In this document: positions 7,976 to 17,634 of the stretch, piece after piece | Layout of the letters: every line of letters begins with the position of its first letter | Numbering within the stretch: the stretch's first letter is position 1 | Assembly (NCBI RefSeq): GCF_000763375.1 | Contig: NZ_JPSY01000004.1 | Span: 124,001-188,000 of the forward strand | Length of the DNA: 64,000 nucleotides | Direction of reading: 5' to 3' | From: Microbacterium profundi | Lineage (GTDB): Bacteria > Actinomycetota > Actinomycetes > Actinomycetales > Microbacteriaceae | Notes under the pieces: generated by a model | Databases searched by the model: none | The model's input: only the letters and a program-made list of their open reading frames with translations | Told to the model about the DNA's origin: nothing | Program-made: the position numbers and the translations under genes

Positions 7976-8797
7976 TCAGGAAGCGGCGCCGGTCTCCGGG
8001 ACAGGCACGCGGCCGGTGCGGATGATCCGATCCAGCAGCAGGTCGAAGTCGGCTGCGAGCTCCTGAGCGGAGTCCCCAGGCCAGATGTGCAGCGGCTTGG
8101 CCGCGCCCTGGGCCTGCTGCAGCGAGGTGCGTTCAGGCAACTGAGGCGAGAGCACCAGCGGGCCGAACATGTCACGCAGCTCCTTGATGCGGAACTGGTG
8201 CTCGATCGACTGAGGGCGCACGCGGTTCACGACGATGCCGAGCGGCTGGAGACGAGGGGAGAGGCCGCGACGGATCTCCTCGATCGCGCGCAGGGCGCGG
8301 TCGGCGGCGGCAACCGAGAACAGACCGGGTTCGGTGACGACGATGACGCGGTCGCTGGCGGCCCAGGCTGTGCGCGTGAGCGCGTTCAGCGAAGGCGCGC
8401 AGTCGACGAGGACGAGGTCGTAGTCGCTCTCGACGGAGGCGAGTGCCTCTTCGAGCTTCCAGACGTCGCGCACGCTCGGGTGGGGACCGTCGAAGTTGAT
8501 GGCGGACGGGCTGCCGATCAGGACATCGATCGTGCCGGGGTGCACCTTCGCCCAACCGCTGGAGGTGATCGCCTGACGGACGACCTTCTCCTTGGGATTC
8601 GCCAGGACGTCGGCGATGTTGAGCCGGCCGGCGACCTGGATGTCCATGCCGGTGGACACGTCGGATTGCGGGTCGAGGTCGACGACGAGGGTCCGGACGC
8701 CTCGGGCGAAGGCCGCTGAGGCCAGTCCGAGAGTCACGGTCGTCTTGCCGACGCCTCCCTTGAGAGAGCTGACGCTGAGTACGTGCACGGACACCAC
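7976..8797 (-). CDS. ParA-family ATPase
   Basis: 273 residues with the deviant Walker A KGGVGKTT at 13-20, a Walker A-prime region (LVVDLDPQSDVSTGMD) and a switch-like LVLVDCAPSLNALT. This is the MinD/ParA ATPase pattern used for dynamic positioning of DNA or protein complexes. No parB lies beside it, so it is probably not the chromosomal partition pair; single ParA genes of this kind occur near division or segregation genes in actinobacteria. The start is a GTG, with a second GTG right after it; GGAAGG upstream fits either. It is divergent from pyruvate carboxylase. Confidence 0.85.
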   Translation of the reverse strand: MVSVHVLSVSSLKGGVGKTTVTLGLASAAFARGVRTLVVDLDPQSDVSTGMDIQVAGRLNIADVLANPKEKVVRQAITSSGWAKVHPGTIDVLIGSPSAINFDGPHPSVRDVWKLEEALASVESDYDLVLVDCAPSLNALTRTAWAASDRVIVVTEPGLFSVAAADRALRAIEEIRRGLSPRLQPLGIVVNRVRPQSIEHQFRIKELRDMFGPLVLSPQLPERTSLQQAQGAAKPLHIWPGDSAQELAADFDLLLDRIIRTGRVPVPETGAAS

Positions 8798-8881
8798 GTT
8801 ACCTTCCCCTAGGCTTGGAAGACACTCAGCCCCGCCCCGTGAACGTCGAATACGGCGTACAACGAGCCATCAGAGGTGTGC

Positions 8882-11800
8882 ATGTTCCAGAAGATTCTTG
8901 TGGCAAACCGCGGTGAGATCGCGATCCGCGCGTTCAGAGCTGCGTTCGAGGTGGGGGCACGCACCGTCGCGGTGTTCCCGTATGAGGACCGCGGCTCTCA
9001 GCACCGGCTCAAGGCCGATGAGGCCTATGAGATCGGCGAGCGCGGCCATCCAGTGCGTGCGTACCTCGACGTCGACGAGATCATCCGTGTCGCACTCGAG
9101 TCGGGTGCTGACGCGATCTACCCCGGATACGGCTTCTTGTCCGAGAACCCTGATCTCGCCGAGCGCGCTGCAGAGAACGGCATCGTCTTCATCGGTCCGC
9201 CCTCGAAGGTGCTCGAGATGGCGGGTAACAAGGTCGAGGCGAAGCATCATGCGATCGAGGCCGGCGTTCCGGTTCTGAAGTCCACCGAGGCGTCATCCGA
9301 CGTCGACGAACTCCTCGCGCAGGCCGACGACATCGGATTCCCGCTGTTCGCCAAAGCCGTCGCGGGCGGCGGCGGCCGCGGCATGCGCCGCGTCGAGACC
9401 AAGGGAGACCTCGCCCCTGCGCTGTCAGAGGCCATGCGCGAAGCAGAGAGCGCCTTCGGCGACGCCAGGATGTTCCTCGAGCAGGCCGTCGTCCGGCCTC
9501 GCCACATCGAGGTGCAGATCCTCGCCGACAAGAGCGGCGAGACGGTGCACCTGTTCGAGCGGGACTGCTCCGTGCAGCGCCGTCATCAGAAGGTCGTCGA
9601 GATCGCCCCTGCGCCGAACCTGGATGACAGCATCCGCACCGCTCTGCACGGCTACGCGATCGCGTTCGCCCGATCGATCGGCTACGAGAACGCCGGCACA
9701 GTGGAGTTCCTGCTCGAGACGGCGGGGGAGCGCACCGGCGAGGTCGTCTTCATCGAGATGAACCCGCGCATCCAGGTGGAGCACACGGTGACCGAAGAGG
9801 TCACCGATGTCGACCTCGTGCAGTCGCAGATGCGCATCGCCGCCGGTGAGACGCTCGCCGCGCTCGGCCTACAGCAGGGCGACATCCGCCTGCGCGGCGC
9901 AGCACTGCAGTGCCGCATCACGACGGAGGACCCCACGCAGGGCTTCCGTCCAGACACGGGCAAGATCACGACCTACCGCTCCCCGGGCGGTGCCGGCATC
10001 CGCCTCGACGGCGGCACGGTGCACCAGGGCGCGCAGATCAGCCCTCACTTCGATTCGATGCTCTCCAAGCTCACCTGCCGTGGCCGTGACTTCGAAGCCG
10101 CTGTCGGTCGCGCACGCCGTGCGCTGGCGGAGTTCCGCATCCGAGGCGTCTCCACGAACATCCCCTTCCTGCAGGCGCTGCTCGAGGACGAGGACTTCAT
10201 CGCCGGCGATGTCAGCACGTCGTTCATCGACGAGCGTCCTGAGCTGCTGCGCGGTCGCGCATCGAAGGACCGCGGCACGAGGCTGCTGAACTGGCTCGTC
10301 GATGTCACGGTCAACAAGCCGAACGGCGCCCACCCCGGCGTGGCGGACCCCGTGACGAAGCTGCCGAACATCGACCTCAACGCCGAGCCGGTTCCCGGAT
10401 CTCGCCAGCGCCTGCTCGAGCTCGGACCGGACGCCTTCGCGAAGAGTCTGCGCGAGCAGAGCGCACTCGCGATCACCGACACGACGTTCCGGGATGCGCA
10501 TCAGTCGCTGCTCGCCACCCGCGTGCGCACACGCGATCTCGTCGCCGCAGCCCCGTACCTTGCGCGGCTCACGCCCGAGCTGCTGTCGGTCGAGGCCTGG
10601 GGAGGCGCGACGTATGACGTCGCGCTCCGCTTCCTCGGCGAAGATCCCTGGGAGCGGCTCGACAAGCTGCGGGCGGCTCTGCCGAACATCAACATCCAGA
10701 TGCTGCTGCGCGGGCGCAACACCGTCGGATACACACCCTACCCGACGGCGGTCACCGAGGCGTTCGTCGCCGAGGCCGCCGCGAGCGGTGTCGACATCTT
10801 CCGCATCTTCGACGCACTCAACGACGCCTCCCAGATGCGGCCGGCCATCGATGCCGTGCGCGCCACCGGTACCTCGATCGCCGAGGTCGCGCTGTGCTAC
10901 ACCGGGGATCTGCTGAACCCGGCCGAAGATCTGTACACGCTGGATTACTACCTCCGCCTCGCCGAGCAGATCGTGGCTGCCGGGGCGCATGTGCTCGCCA
11001 TCAAGGACATGGCAGGACTGCTGCGTCCCGCTGCCGCGGCGAAGCTCGTCACGGCGCTGCGCGAGCGCTTCGATCTGCCGGTGCACCTGCACACCCATGA
11101 CACCCCCGGCGGACAGCTCGCGACGCTTCTCGCAGCCAGCAACGCCGGCGTCGACGCGGTGGATGCGGCATCCGCCCCGCTGTCCGGTACGACGAGCCAG
11201 CCGTCGCTGTCATCGCTCGTCGCGGCGCTGGTGCACACCGACCGCGACAGCGGCGTCGATCTGGATGCCGTCTCCGATCTCGAGCCCTACTGGGAGGCGG
11301 TGCGCAACCAGTACGCGCCGTTCGAGTCGGGCCTGCCCGGCCCCACCGGTCGCGTGTACCACCACGAGATCCCGGGCGGTCAGCTGTCGAACCTGCGCCA
11401 GCAGGCCAAGGCACTGGGTCTCGCTGAGCACTTCGAGCTCATCGAGGACATGTACGCCGCGGCCGACCGCATCCTCGGACGCGTTCCCAAGGTGACGCCC
11501 TCGTCGAAGGTCGTCGGCGACCTCGCGCTGCATCTCGCGGCGGTGCGCGCCGATCCTGCGGACTTCGAGGCGAACCCGGAGAAGTACGACATCCCGGACT
11601 CGGTGGTCGGCTTCATGGCCGGAGAGCTGGGCGAACTGCCCGGCGGATGGCCCGAGCCGTTCCGCACGAAGGTGCTCGCCGGGCGTGAGGTTCGCACGGG
11701 TCTCACGGAGATCTCCGCCGAGGACGAGAAGGCACTGGCCGGTACCAGCCAGCAGCGGCGCGAGCGGCTGAACATGCTGCTGTTCCCGGCGCCGACCCGC

Positions 11801-12289
11801 GAGTTCGCGCAACGGCGTGAACTCTTCGGAGATCTGTCGGTGCTCGACACCAGCGATTACCTGTACGGGCTGGTGCAGGGGCAGGAGCACCTCGTCGAGA
11901 TCGACCGCGGCGTGCAGTTGTACGTCGGTCTCGAAGCCATCGGCGAAGCCGACGAGCGGGGCATGCGCACCGTCATGACGACCCTGAACGGGCAGTTGCG
12001 TCCGGTGTTCGTGCGGGATCGGTCGATCGCGGTCGACGCGCACGAGGTCGAGAAGGCCGACACATCGAAGCCGGGACAGGTGGCGGCGCCGTTCTCCGGC
12101 GTGGTCTCGCTCAAAGTCGACGTCGGCGACACCGTGCGCGCCGGTGAGCCGGTGGCATCCATCGAGGCGATGAAGATGGAGGCGGCCATCACCGCACCCG
12201 TGGACGGCGTCATCGATCGGCTCGCGATCGGCGTCACTCAGCAGGTGGACGCCGGTGACCTTTTGGTCGTCATACGTCCTGCCCAGTAA
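8882..12289 (+). CDS. pyc: Pyruvate carboxylase
   Basis: 1135 residues in one chain with biotin carboxylase (about 1-460), carboxyltransferase (about 530-800, starting with TDTTFRDAHQSLLATR), a linker domain and a C-terminal biotinyl domain. The biotin site is EAMKM with the modified Lys at 1098. It makes oxaloacetate from pyruvate, bicarbonate and ATP, refilling the TCA cycle. The ATG at 8882 has AGAGG 5 nt upstream; an in-frame GTG at 8876 is less likely. A perfect hairpin directly follows the stop. Full length for the bacterial single-chain enzyme. Confidence 0.97.
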   Translation: MFQKILVANRGEIAIRAFRAAFEVGARTVAVFPYEDRGSQHRLKADEAYEIGERGHPVRAYLDVDEIIRVALESGADAIYPGYGFLSENPDLAERAAENGIVFIGPPSKVLEMAGNKVEAKHHAIEAGVPVLKSTEASSDVDELLAQADDIGFPLFAKAVAGGGGRGMRRVETKGDLAPALSEAMREAESAFGDARMFLEQAVVRPRHIEVQILADKSGETVHLFERDCSVQRRHQKVVEIAPAPNLDDSIRTALHGYAIAFARSIGYENAGTVEFLLETAGERTGEVVFIEMNPRIQVEHTVTEEVTDVDLVQSQMRIAAGETLAALGLQQGDIRLRGAALQCRITTEDPTQGFRPDTGKITTYRSPGGAGIRLDGGTVHQGAQISPHFDSMLSKLTCRGRDFEAAVGRARRALAEFRIRGVSTNIPFLQALLEDEDFIAGDVSTSFIDERPELLRGRASKDRGTRLLNWLVDVTVNKPNGAHPGVADPVTKLPNIDLNAEPVPGSRQRLLELGPDAFAKSLREQSALAITDTTFRDAHQSLLATRVRTRDLVAAAPYLARLTPELLSVEAWGGATYDVALRFLGEDPWERLDKLRAALPNINIQMLLRGRNTVGYTPYPTAVTEAFVAEAAASGVDIFRIFDALNDASQMRPAIDAVRATGTSIAEVALCYTGDLLNPAEDLYTLDYYLRLAEQIVAAGAHVLAIKDMAGLLRPAAAAKLVTALRERFDLPVHLHTHDTPGGQLATLLAASNAGVDAVDAASAPLSGTTSQPSLSSLVAALVHTDRDSGVDLDAVSDLEPYWEAVRNQYAPFESGLPGPTGRVYHHEIPGGQLSNLRQQAKALGLAEHFELIEDMYAAADRILGRVPKVTPSSKVVGDLALHLAAVRADPADFEANPEKYDIPDSVVGFMAGELGELPGGWPEPFRTKVLAGREVRTGLTEISAEDEKALAGTSQQRRERLNMLLFPAPTREFAQRRELFGDLSVLDTSDYLYGLVQGQEHLVEIDRGVQLYVGLEAIGEADERGMRTVMTTLNGQLRPVFVRDRSIAVDAHEVEKADTSKPGQVAAPFSGVVSLKVDVGDTVRAGEPVASIEAMKMEAAITAPVDGVIDRLAIGVTQQVDAGDLLVVIRPAQ

Positions 12290-12290
12290 T

Positions 12291-12317
12291 CTTGTGCGAG
12301 CGATACGCTCGCACAAG
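12291..12317. terminator. Perfect 12-bp stem, 3-nt loop between pyc and the MinD-like gene
   Basis: CTTGTGCGAGCG and CGCTCGCACAAG pair without mismatch around loop ATA. It starts 2 nt after the pyc stop and ends just before the GGAG ribosome site of the next gene. There is no T-tract, so it may terminate weakly, protect the pyc 3' end, or limit translation downstream. Confidence 0.6.
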
Positions 12318-12331
12318 CTTGGAGTGACACA

Positions 12332-14281
12332 GTGACACCGAAGAACCCATCCGACTCCGCGGAGGACGAAACCCGCGGCGTACTCGACGACGCCGCATCG
12401 TTGGACACGACGGCGATCGGCATCCTCGGACAGACCGCTCAGGTGAGCGTCGCCCTTCCGCAGGACGAGGACGACGACCTCGTCGACGACGCGGTGCTCG
12501 ATGGTGAGATCCACTCGGAACTCATCATCGACCCGCCCGTCGAGGCCGCCGCGGTGGCCGCGAGCGAGGTCGGCCGCATCCATGAGGACAGGATCGGCAT
12601 CGTCATCGAACTGCCGGCGGAGGATGTCGGAGCTGTCGCCGCGGAGCCGGCACCCGCAGACGGGTCGGACGAGGTGATCGTGGAGGCTGTCGTCGAGCCG
12701 GATCCGGTGCCGGAGGCGCATTCTGAGATCGTGTCGGCTCACGACGGCGAGCAGGTTGGGGATGCTGACGCTGAAGTGCAGGTCGCTGACGAGCAGATCG
12801 ACCGCTCGTCGGCGTCCGCTGACGAGACGGTGAGCGCCGCCGTCGTCGCTGCACCTGCTGCCCCCGCACGAACGGCGCCGAAGGCAAAGCCCCAGACGAA
12901 GAAGAAGCCACCTGCGCGCGTGGCGGCTGCTGAGCCCGCACCGGCGGCTGAGCCCGTATCTTCACCTGAGCCCGTGGCCGCACCTGAGCCCGTGACCGCA
13001 CCCGAGCCCGTGATCGCACCCGAGCCCGGGCCGGCGGCCAGAGCCGCTACGCCGCCGCGACCCGAGAGCGCGACAGCTGCGTGGATCGCCGCCACGCTGA
13101 AGCAGGACGCCGCAGCAACCGCGACGCCCGCGTCTGCGGCACCAGCATCCGCGACTCCTGCATCCGCGGCATCCGTTCCGGCAGAGAAAGCGAAGAGCGA
13201 GACCGTGACGAACCCCGAAGAGACTCCGAAGCCGGACGGGAAGCCCGCGGAGACGACGATCGCACAGCGTCCGGCCGCGGCCCGACCCGAGGTCGCCCTG
13301 ACTTCGAAGCGGCTCGGCGACCAGTTGGGTCAGGCGACGCGTGAGTCGGCGGATCTGCTCACAGCCGACCGGCTGCTCGATCCTCACCAGGTGACGAAGC
13401 CCGAGCCGGAAGGCGCGTGGAGCCACTTGCTGTATGCGGCATCCGGGCGACGCATCAACATCGGCGACGGCAGGCGCGCCCGCGAGCGCAAGGCTCTCAC
13501 CTCGCGTATCGCCGCACCCCTCGCGGGCGGTGCGCGGTTCGTGCCGGTGCTCTCGCGCAAGGGCGGTGTCGGCAAGACGACGATCACCGCACTGCTGGGC
13601 ATGGCGCTGGCGGACGCCCGAGACGATCGGGTGATCGCAGTGGATGCGAATCCCGACCGTGGCACACTGGCCGACCGCATCGTGCGCACGCACAGCAAAT
13701 CTGTGCGCGACCTCGTGCGCGCCCATGACGAGATCAAGGGATATCACGACGTCTCGTCGATCGTCGCGCGCGACTCCACGAGGCTCGACGTGCTCGCATC
13801 CGATGCCGATCCGCGCATCGCCGAAGCGTTCAGCGACGATGACTACCGCGACGTCGCGAACGTCGCGGCCCACTACTACTCGCTCGTGCTGACCGACACC
13901 GGCACCGGTATCGTGCACTCCGTCATGGGGGCGACTCTCGACCTGGCGGATCAGCTCATCATCGTCTCCGGCCTCAGCGTCGACGAGGCGCGTCTCGCCT
14001 CTGAGACTCTGACGTGGCTCGAGACGAACGGCTACGCAGAGCTGGCCCGACGATCGATCGTCGTCCTTAACCAGTCGACCCCTGGCAGCCCGCTCGTGCG
14101 CCTGAATGAGCTCGAGGCGCACTTCGCGACGCGTGCGAAGAGCGTGGTGCGCATGCCGTACGACTCGCAGATCGCCGGTGGCGGAGCCATCGTGTTCGCC
14201 AACCTGCAGCCCGAGACCCGTCAGGCGGCTCGTGAGCTGGCGGCATCCCTCGTCGAGGGTCTCCGCGCGAGCGCAGCCTGA
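12332..14281 (+). CDS. MinD/ParA-like ATPase with long disordered acidic N-terminus
   Basis: 649 residues from a GTG with GGAG 8 nt upstream. Residues 1 to about 400 are low-complexity, rich in Glu/Asp, Ala and Pro, with tandem PEPV-type repeats. The C-terminal part is a P-loop ATPase: KGGVGKTT from 410, [16 protein letters not shown], then a D-T-G-T-G segment. The layout resembles the ESX-associated MinD-like proteins of mycobacteria (EspI type), but no type VII secretion gene is present. The long tail could act as a flexible tether for polar or membrane partners. It is coupled to peptide deformylase by a one-base overlap. Function unknown. Confidence 0.8.
   Translation: MTPKNPSDSAEDETRGVLDDAASLDTTAIGILGQTAQVSVALPQDEDDDLVDDAVLDGEIHSELIIDPPVEAAAVAASEVGRIHEDRIGIVIELPAEDVGAVAAEPAPADGSDEVIVEAVVEPDPVPEAHSEIVSAHDGEQVGDADAEVQVADEQIDRSSASADETVSAAVVAAPAAPARTAPKAKPQTKKKPPARVAAAEPAPAAEPVSSPEPVAAPEPVTAPEPVIAPEPGPAARAATPPRPESATAAWIAATLKQDAAATATPASAAPASATPASAASVPAEKAKSETVTNPEETPKPDGKPAETTIAQRPAAARPEVALTSKRLGDQLGQATRESADLLTADRLLDPHQVTKPEPEGAWSHLLYAASGRRINIGDGRRARERKALTSRIAAPLAGGARFVPVLSRKGGVGKTTITALLGMALADARDDRVIAVDANPDRGTLADRIVRTHSKSVRDLVRAHDEIKGYHDVSSIVARDSTRLDVLASDADPRIAEAFSDDDYRDVANVAAHYYSLVLTDTGTGIVHSVMGATLDLADQLIIVSGLSVDEARLASETLTWLETNGYAELARRSIVVLNQSTPGSPLVRLNELEAHFATRAKSVVRMPYDSQIAGGGAIVFANLQPETRQAARELAASLVEGLRASAA
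12948..13037 (+). repeat. 18-bp in-frame tandem repeats
   Basis: Four to five 18-bp units with core YGAGCCCGT at 18-base intervals from 12948 encode the PEPV-type repeat (six residues per unit) in the disordered region of the MinD-like protein. A candidate for copy-number variation between strains. Confidence 0.75.
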
Positions 14282-14772
14282 TGACTGTTCGCGAGATCCG
14301 CATCTTCGGCGACCCTGTGCTGCGCACCGTGTGCGAGCCGATCGGAGAGATCGACGACGGCGTGCGAGCGCTCGTCGCCGACCTCATCGAGACCGTCGAA
14401 CTGCCAGGCAGAGCCGGCGTCGCAGCGCCGCAGATCGGCGTGGCGGCACGCGCCTTCAGCTACAACATCGACGGTGACATCGGCTATGTGCTCAATCCGG
14501 TGCTGACTGAGGTGCGAGGCGAGCCCGCGCCCACCGGCGAAGGCTGTCTCTCGGTCCCAGGACTCTGGCATGACGCTCTCCGCCACCCATGGGCGCGGGT
14601 CGAGGGGATCGACCTCGACGGCGAACCGGTGGTGCTCGAGGGCGAGGGCCTGCTCGCGCAGGCGCTGCAGCACGAGACCGACCACCTCGACGGCAAGCTC
14701 TACCTCACGAGGCTCGCGCCGGAGGACCGCAAGACCGCGATGCGCGAGGTCCGCGAGAGCGACTGGTTCTAA
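14281..14772 (+). CDS. def: Peptide deformylase
   Basis: 163 residues with all three family motifs: G-x-G-V-A-A-P-Q ([11 protein letters not shown]), EGCLSVPG with the metal-binding Cys, and HETDHLDG carrying the two metal-binding His and catalytic Glu. It removes the formyl group from nascent N-terminal Met in the cytoplasm. The start overlaps the stop of the MinD-like gene (TGATG), so they share an mRNA. Length fits the actinobacterial type. Confidence 0.95.
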   Translation: MTVREIRIFGDPVLRTVCEPIGEIDDGVRALVADLIETVELPGRAGVAAPQIGVAARAFSYNIDGDIGYVLNPVLTEVRGEPAPTGEGCLSVPGLWHDALRHPWARVEGIDLDGEPVVLEGEGLLAQALQHETDHLDGKLYLTRLAPEDRKTAMREVRESDWF

Positions 14773-14785
14773 CACCTTCACCCCC

Positions 14786-14861
14786 GAGACCCCATCTTCG
14801 CGCCGAGACCCCGCCGTGCTGGCGTACGCAAGGCGGGGTCTGGGTGATAAGGCGGGGTCTC
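14786..14861. terminator. Convergent terminator region with repeated GAGACCCC / GGGGTCTC arms
   Basis: Two forward copies of GAGACCCC (14786, 14805) face two inverted copies (14832-14841, 14851-14861). The strongest stem pairs GAGACCCCGCC at 14805 with GGCGGGGTCT(C) at either downstream site, giving alternative hairpins between def and the acyl-CoA ligase. Confidence 0.6.
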
Positions 14862-14868
14862 GTTGAGC

Positions 14869-16698
14869 TCATCCGCCGATCGCGACGTTGGTCGTGTTGA
14901 CCGGCTCGTCGTAGATCGCCGCGACCTCAGCGGCGAAGTCCTTCATGATCACGTTGCGCTTGATCGACATCTTCGGCGTGAGATGGCCGCTGTCCTCTGT
15001 CCACTCCGAGTCGAGGATCGTGAACTTGCGGATCGACTCCGCGCGGGACACATTGCCGTTGGCGACGTCGACCGCGCGCTGGATCTCGGTGCGTACCGCT
15101 TCGTTCTTCGACGCCTCGGCGAGTGACATCCCGGCGGAGAGGCCGTTGTTGCCGAGCCAGGTGGGAAGCATCTCGGGGTCGAGCGTGATCAGGGCCGAGA
15201 TGAACGGCTTCTGATCGCCGACGACCACGACCTGACCGACGATCGGGTTCGCGCGGATGGGATCCTCCAGTGCAGCCGGCGCGACGTTCTTGCCGCCGGC
15301 CGTGACGATGATCTCCTTCTTGCGGCCGGTGACCGTGAGGAACCCCTCCGAGTCGAAGCTGCCGATGTCTCCGGTGCGGAACCAGCCGTCGTGGAAGGAT
15401 TCCGCCGTCGCTTCGGGGTTGTTCCAGTACTCCTTGAAGACGTTGATGCCCTTGACCTCGATCTCGCCGTCCTCAGCGAGGCGGACGCCGACGCCGGGAA
15501 GCGCAGGACCGACTGTCCCGATCTTCGACTTGTCGGCGAGGTTCACGGTGGCGGGGGCGGTGGTCTCGGTGAGGCCGTAGCCCTCCAGGATCACGACGCC
15601 GAGGCTGTGGAAGAAGTGACCGAGGCGGGGGCCGAGGGGAGCGGATCCGGAGACGGCGTAGACGATGTTGCCGCCCATGGCCGCCCGCAGCTTGCTGTAG
15701 ACGAGCTTGTCGAACAGCGCGAACTTGATCTTCAGCCCGAACGGGATCTTCTTGCCATCTTCGAGAAGGCGCGAGTGCTCGATCGCCGCTGCCGCAGCCG
15801 CGCGGAAGATCTTGCCCTTGCCGCCGGCTTCTGCCTTCTGCTCCGCAGAGTTGTAGACCTTCTCGAACACGCGCGGCACAGCAAGAAGGAAGGTCGGCTT
15901 GAACGAGCCCAATGCCGGAAGCAGCTGCTTCGTGTCCGGCTGGTGCCCGGTGCGCACGCCGGCGTGGATGTTGAGGTGCGAGATGAAGCGAGCGAAGATG
16001 TGCGCCGTGGTGATGAACAGCAGCGTGGACGCTCCCGGGGTCTCCACGACCGCGTTGAGCGCCTTGGCCGAATTGCGGCACAGCTCGACGAAGTTGCTGT
16101 GCGTCAGCACGCAGCCCTTGGGTCGTCCGGTCGAGCCGGACGTGTAGATGAGGGTGGCGATGTCGGAGCCGACGGCGAGGTTGCGGCGGCGCTCGATCTC
16201 AGCGTCCTCGACGTCGACGCCGGCGGCGGTGAGCGTGTCGATGGCGCCGACGTGCAACTGCCAGACATCGCGGATCAGAGGGAGGTCGCCGCGCACCTCG
16301 TCGAACTTCGCGAAGTGGTCGGCGGATTCCAGGATGAGCGCCGTGGCGCCGGAGTCCTCGAGGATCCACTGGATCTGCGACGGAGAACTGGTCTCGTAGA
16401 TCGGCACCATCACCGCTCCGGCGTAGAAGAGTGCGAAGTCGACCAGAGTCCATTCGTACGTGGTGCGAGCGAGGAATCCGACCTTCTCGCCGGGCTGGAC
16501 GCCGACGGCGACGAAGCCCTTGGCGAGAGCGATCACGGCCGTCTGGAAGTCGGCGGCGCTGATGTCGCTCCATCCGTCGCCGTTCGGAACCGAGAACAAG
16601 GCCTTGTCGGGAGTGGCTTCGACTCGTTTGGCCAGCAGATCTGAGACATTCGCGTCGGGATCAGCAGGGACGATCGCGGGAACTTCGAATTGAACCAC
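14869..16698 (-). CDS. Long-chain fatty-acid-CoA ligase (AMP-forming), FadD15-like
   Basis: 609 residues from a GTG at 16698 with GAAGGAG 5 nt upstream; a longer frame to 16752 has no such signal. The AMP-binding motif is YTSGSTGRPKG at 185-195, followed by EGYGLTETT and a C-terminal hinge plus Lys motif (GRKKEIIVTAGGKNVAP). It activates long-chain fatty acids to acyl-CoA via acyl-adenylate. It is divergent from the PlsC-type acyltransferase, which could use acyl chains for phosphatidic acid. FadD15, the PlsC-like gene and aroG are also near one another in mycobacteria (from memory). Confidence 0.92.
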   Translation of the reverse strand: MVQFEVPAIVPADPDANVSDLLAKRVEATPDKALFSVPNGDGWSDISAADFQTAVIALAKGFVAVGVQPGEKVGFLARTTYEWTLVDFALFYAGAVMVPIYETSSPSQIQWILEDSGATALILESADHFAKFDEVRGDLPLIRDVWQLHVGAIDTLTAAGVDVEDAEIERRRNLAVGSDIATLIYTSGSTGRPKGCVLTHSNFVELCRNSAKALNAVVETPGASTLLFITTAHIFARFISHLNIHAGVRTGHQPDTKQLLPALGSFKPTFLLAVPRVFEKVYNSAEQKAEAGGKGKIFRAAAAAAIEHSRLLEDGKKIPFGLKIKFALFDKLVYSKLRAAMGGNIVYAVSGSAPLGPRLGHFFHSLGVVILEGYGLTETTAPATVNLADKSKIGTVGPALPGVGVRLAEDGEIEVKGINVFKEYWNNPEATAESFHDGWFRTGDIGSFDSEGFLTVTGRKKEIIVTAGGKNVAPAALEDPIRANPIVGQVVVVGDQKPFISALITLDPEMLPTWLGNNGLSAGMSLAEASKNEAVRTEIQRAVDVANGNVSRAESIRKFTILDSEWTEDSGHLTPKMSIKRNVIMKDFAAEVAAIYDEPVNTTNVAIGG

Positions 16699-16880
16699 GG
16701 CAACTCCTTCGGTACCGGTCGGGCACGGGTTTCCCATGAGTCTAGGGCACAACCGGTCTTGAACCCGGGCAATTCTGGAATTCAGTCACGCGATCGATGA
16801 CACTCAGTCGCGCAACTCGCGGCATCGGTTCGCGGGTGTCATGACGGGCGGCGGCAGGGCCGGGGATAGACTTCGTGACG

Positions 16881-17567
16881 ATGTTCTACTGGCTGATGAA
16901 GTACGTCGTGATCGGCCCCGTGGTCAAGGCGATCTTCCGTCCCTGGATCGTGGGGCGCAGCAACGTGCCCAAGAACGGTGCTGCCATCCTGGCGAGCAAC
17001 CACCTGTCGGTGTCCGACTCGGTGTTCCTCCCGTTGCTGATCGATCGGCCGATGTCGTTCCTCGCGAAGAGCGACTACTTCACCGGGCGAGGGCTCAAGG
17101 GGTGGGCGACGAAGTACTTCATGAAGGCCACCGGGCAGATACCCATCGACCGCTCAGGCGGAAAGGCCTCAGAGGCCTCGCTGAACACGGGTCTTCAGGT
17201 GCTCGGACGAGGTGACGTGCTCGGCATCTATCCCGAGGGAACGCGCAGCCCTGACGGCAAGCTGTATCGCGGGCGCACCGGTATCGCGCGGATGGCGCTC
17301 GAGGCGAGGGTTCCAGTGATCCCCGTGGTCATGGTCGACACAGACACCGCCATGCCCATCGGCCGCACGGTGCCACGGATCGTCCGCGTGGGGATCGTCA
17401 TCGGCGAACCGCTGGACTTCTCCCGCTACGAGGGCATGGAGAACGATCGCTACATCCTGCGCTCGGTCACAGACGAGATCATGGTCGCCCTGCAGCGTCT
17501 GGGTGAGCAGCAGTACGACGACGTCTACGCCTCGTCGGTGCGGGATCGGATGCCGCAGCGTTCGTGA
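16881..17567 (+). CDS. plsC: 1-acyl-sn-glycerol-3-phosphate acyltransferase family protein
   Basis: 228 residues with the acyltransferase motifs N-H-x-x-x-x-D at 40-46 (NHLSVSD) and PEGTR at 118-122, followed by G-R-T-G-I-A-R. Family members transfer an acyl chain to lysophosphatidic acid at the membrane; other lysophospholipid acyltransferases are possible. A GTG at 16875 gives two more residues, but a TAGACT box ends 8 nt before the ATG at 16881 and only 2 nt before the GTG, so the ATG is preferred and the mRNA is probably leaderless. Divergent from the acyl-CoA ligase. Confidence 0.88.
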   Translation: MFYWLMKYVVIGPVVKAIFRPWIVGRSNVPKNGAAILASNHLSVSDSVFLPLLIDRPMSFLAKSDYFTGRGLKGWATKYFMKATGQIPIDRSGGKASEASLNTGLQVLGRGDVLGIYPEGTRSPDGKLYRGRTGIARMALEARVPVIPVVMVDTDTAMPIGRTVPRIVRVGIVIGEPLDFSRYEGMENDRYILRSVTDEIMVALQRLGEQQYDDVYASSVRDRMPQRS

Positions 17568-17634
17568 CGGCCGCGGTCATGACGACGGGGTTCTGACGGC
17601 GAGGCGGCGCGCTCACGGCCAGTAAGCTGGGGAG

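Noticed and set aside
7774..8025. Small protein encoded by the repeat element
   Set aside because: The frame exists only because 48 is divisible by 3; no ribosome site or family pattern.
14281..14477. Frameshift between the MinD-like gene and def
   Set aside because: The TGATG overlap is normal translational coupling; both proteins are complete.
16699..16752. Longer N-terminus of the acyl-CoA ligase
   Set aside because: The extra codons lack similarity and a ribosome site, whereas GAAGGAG stands before the GTG at 16698.
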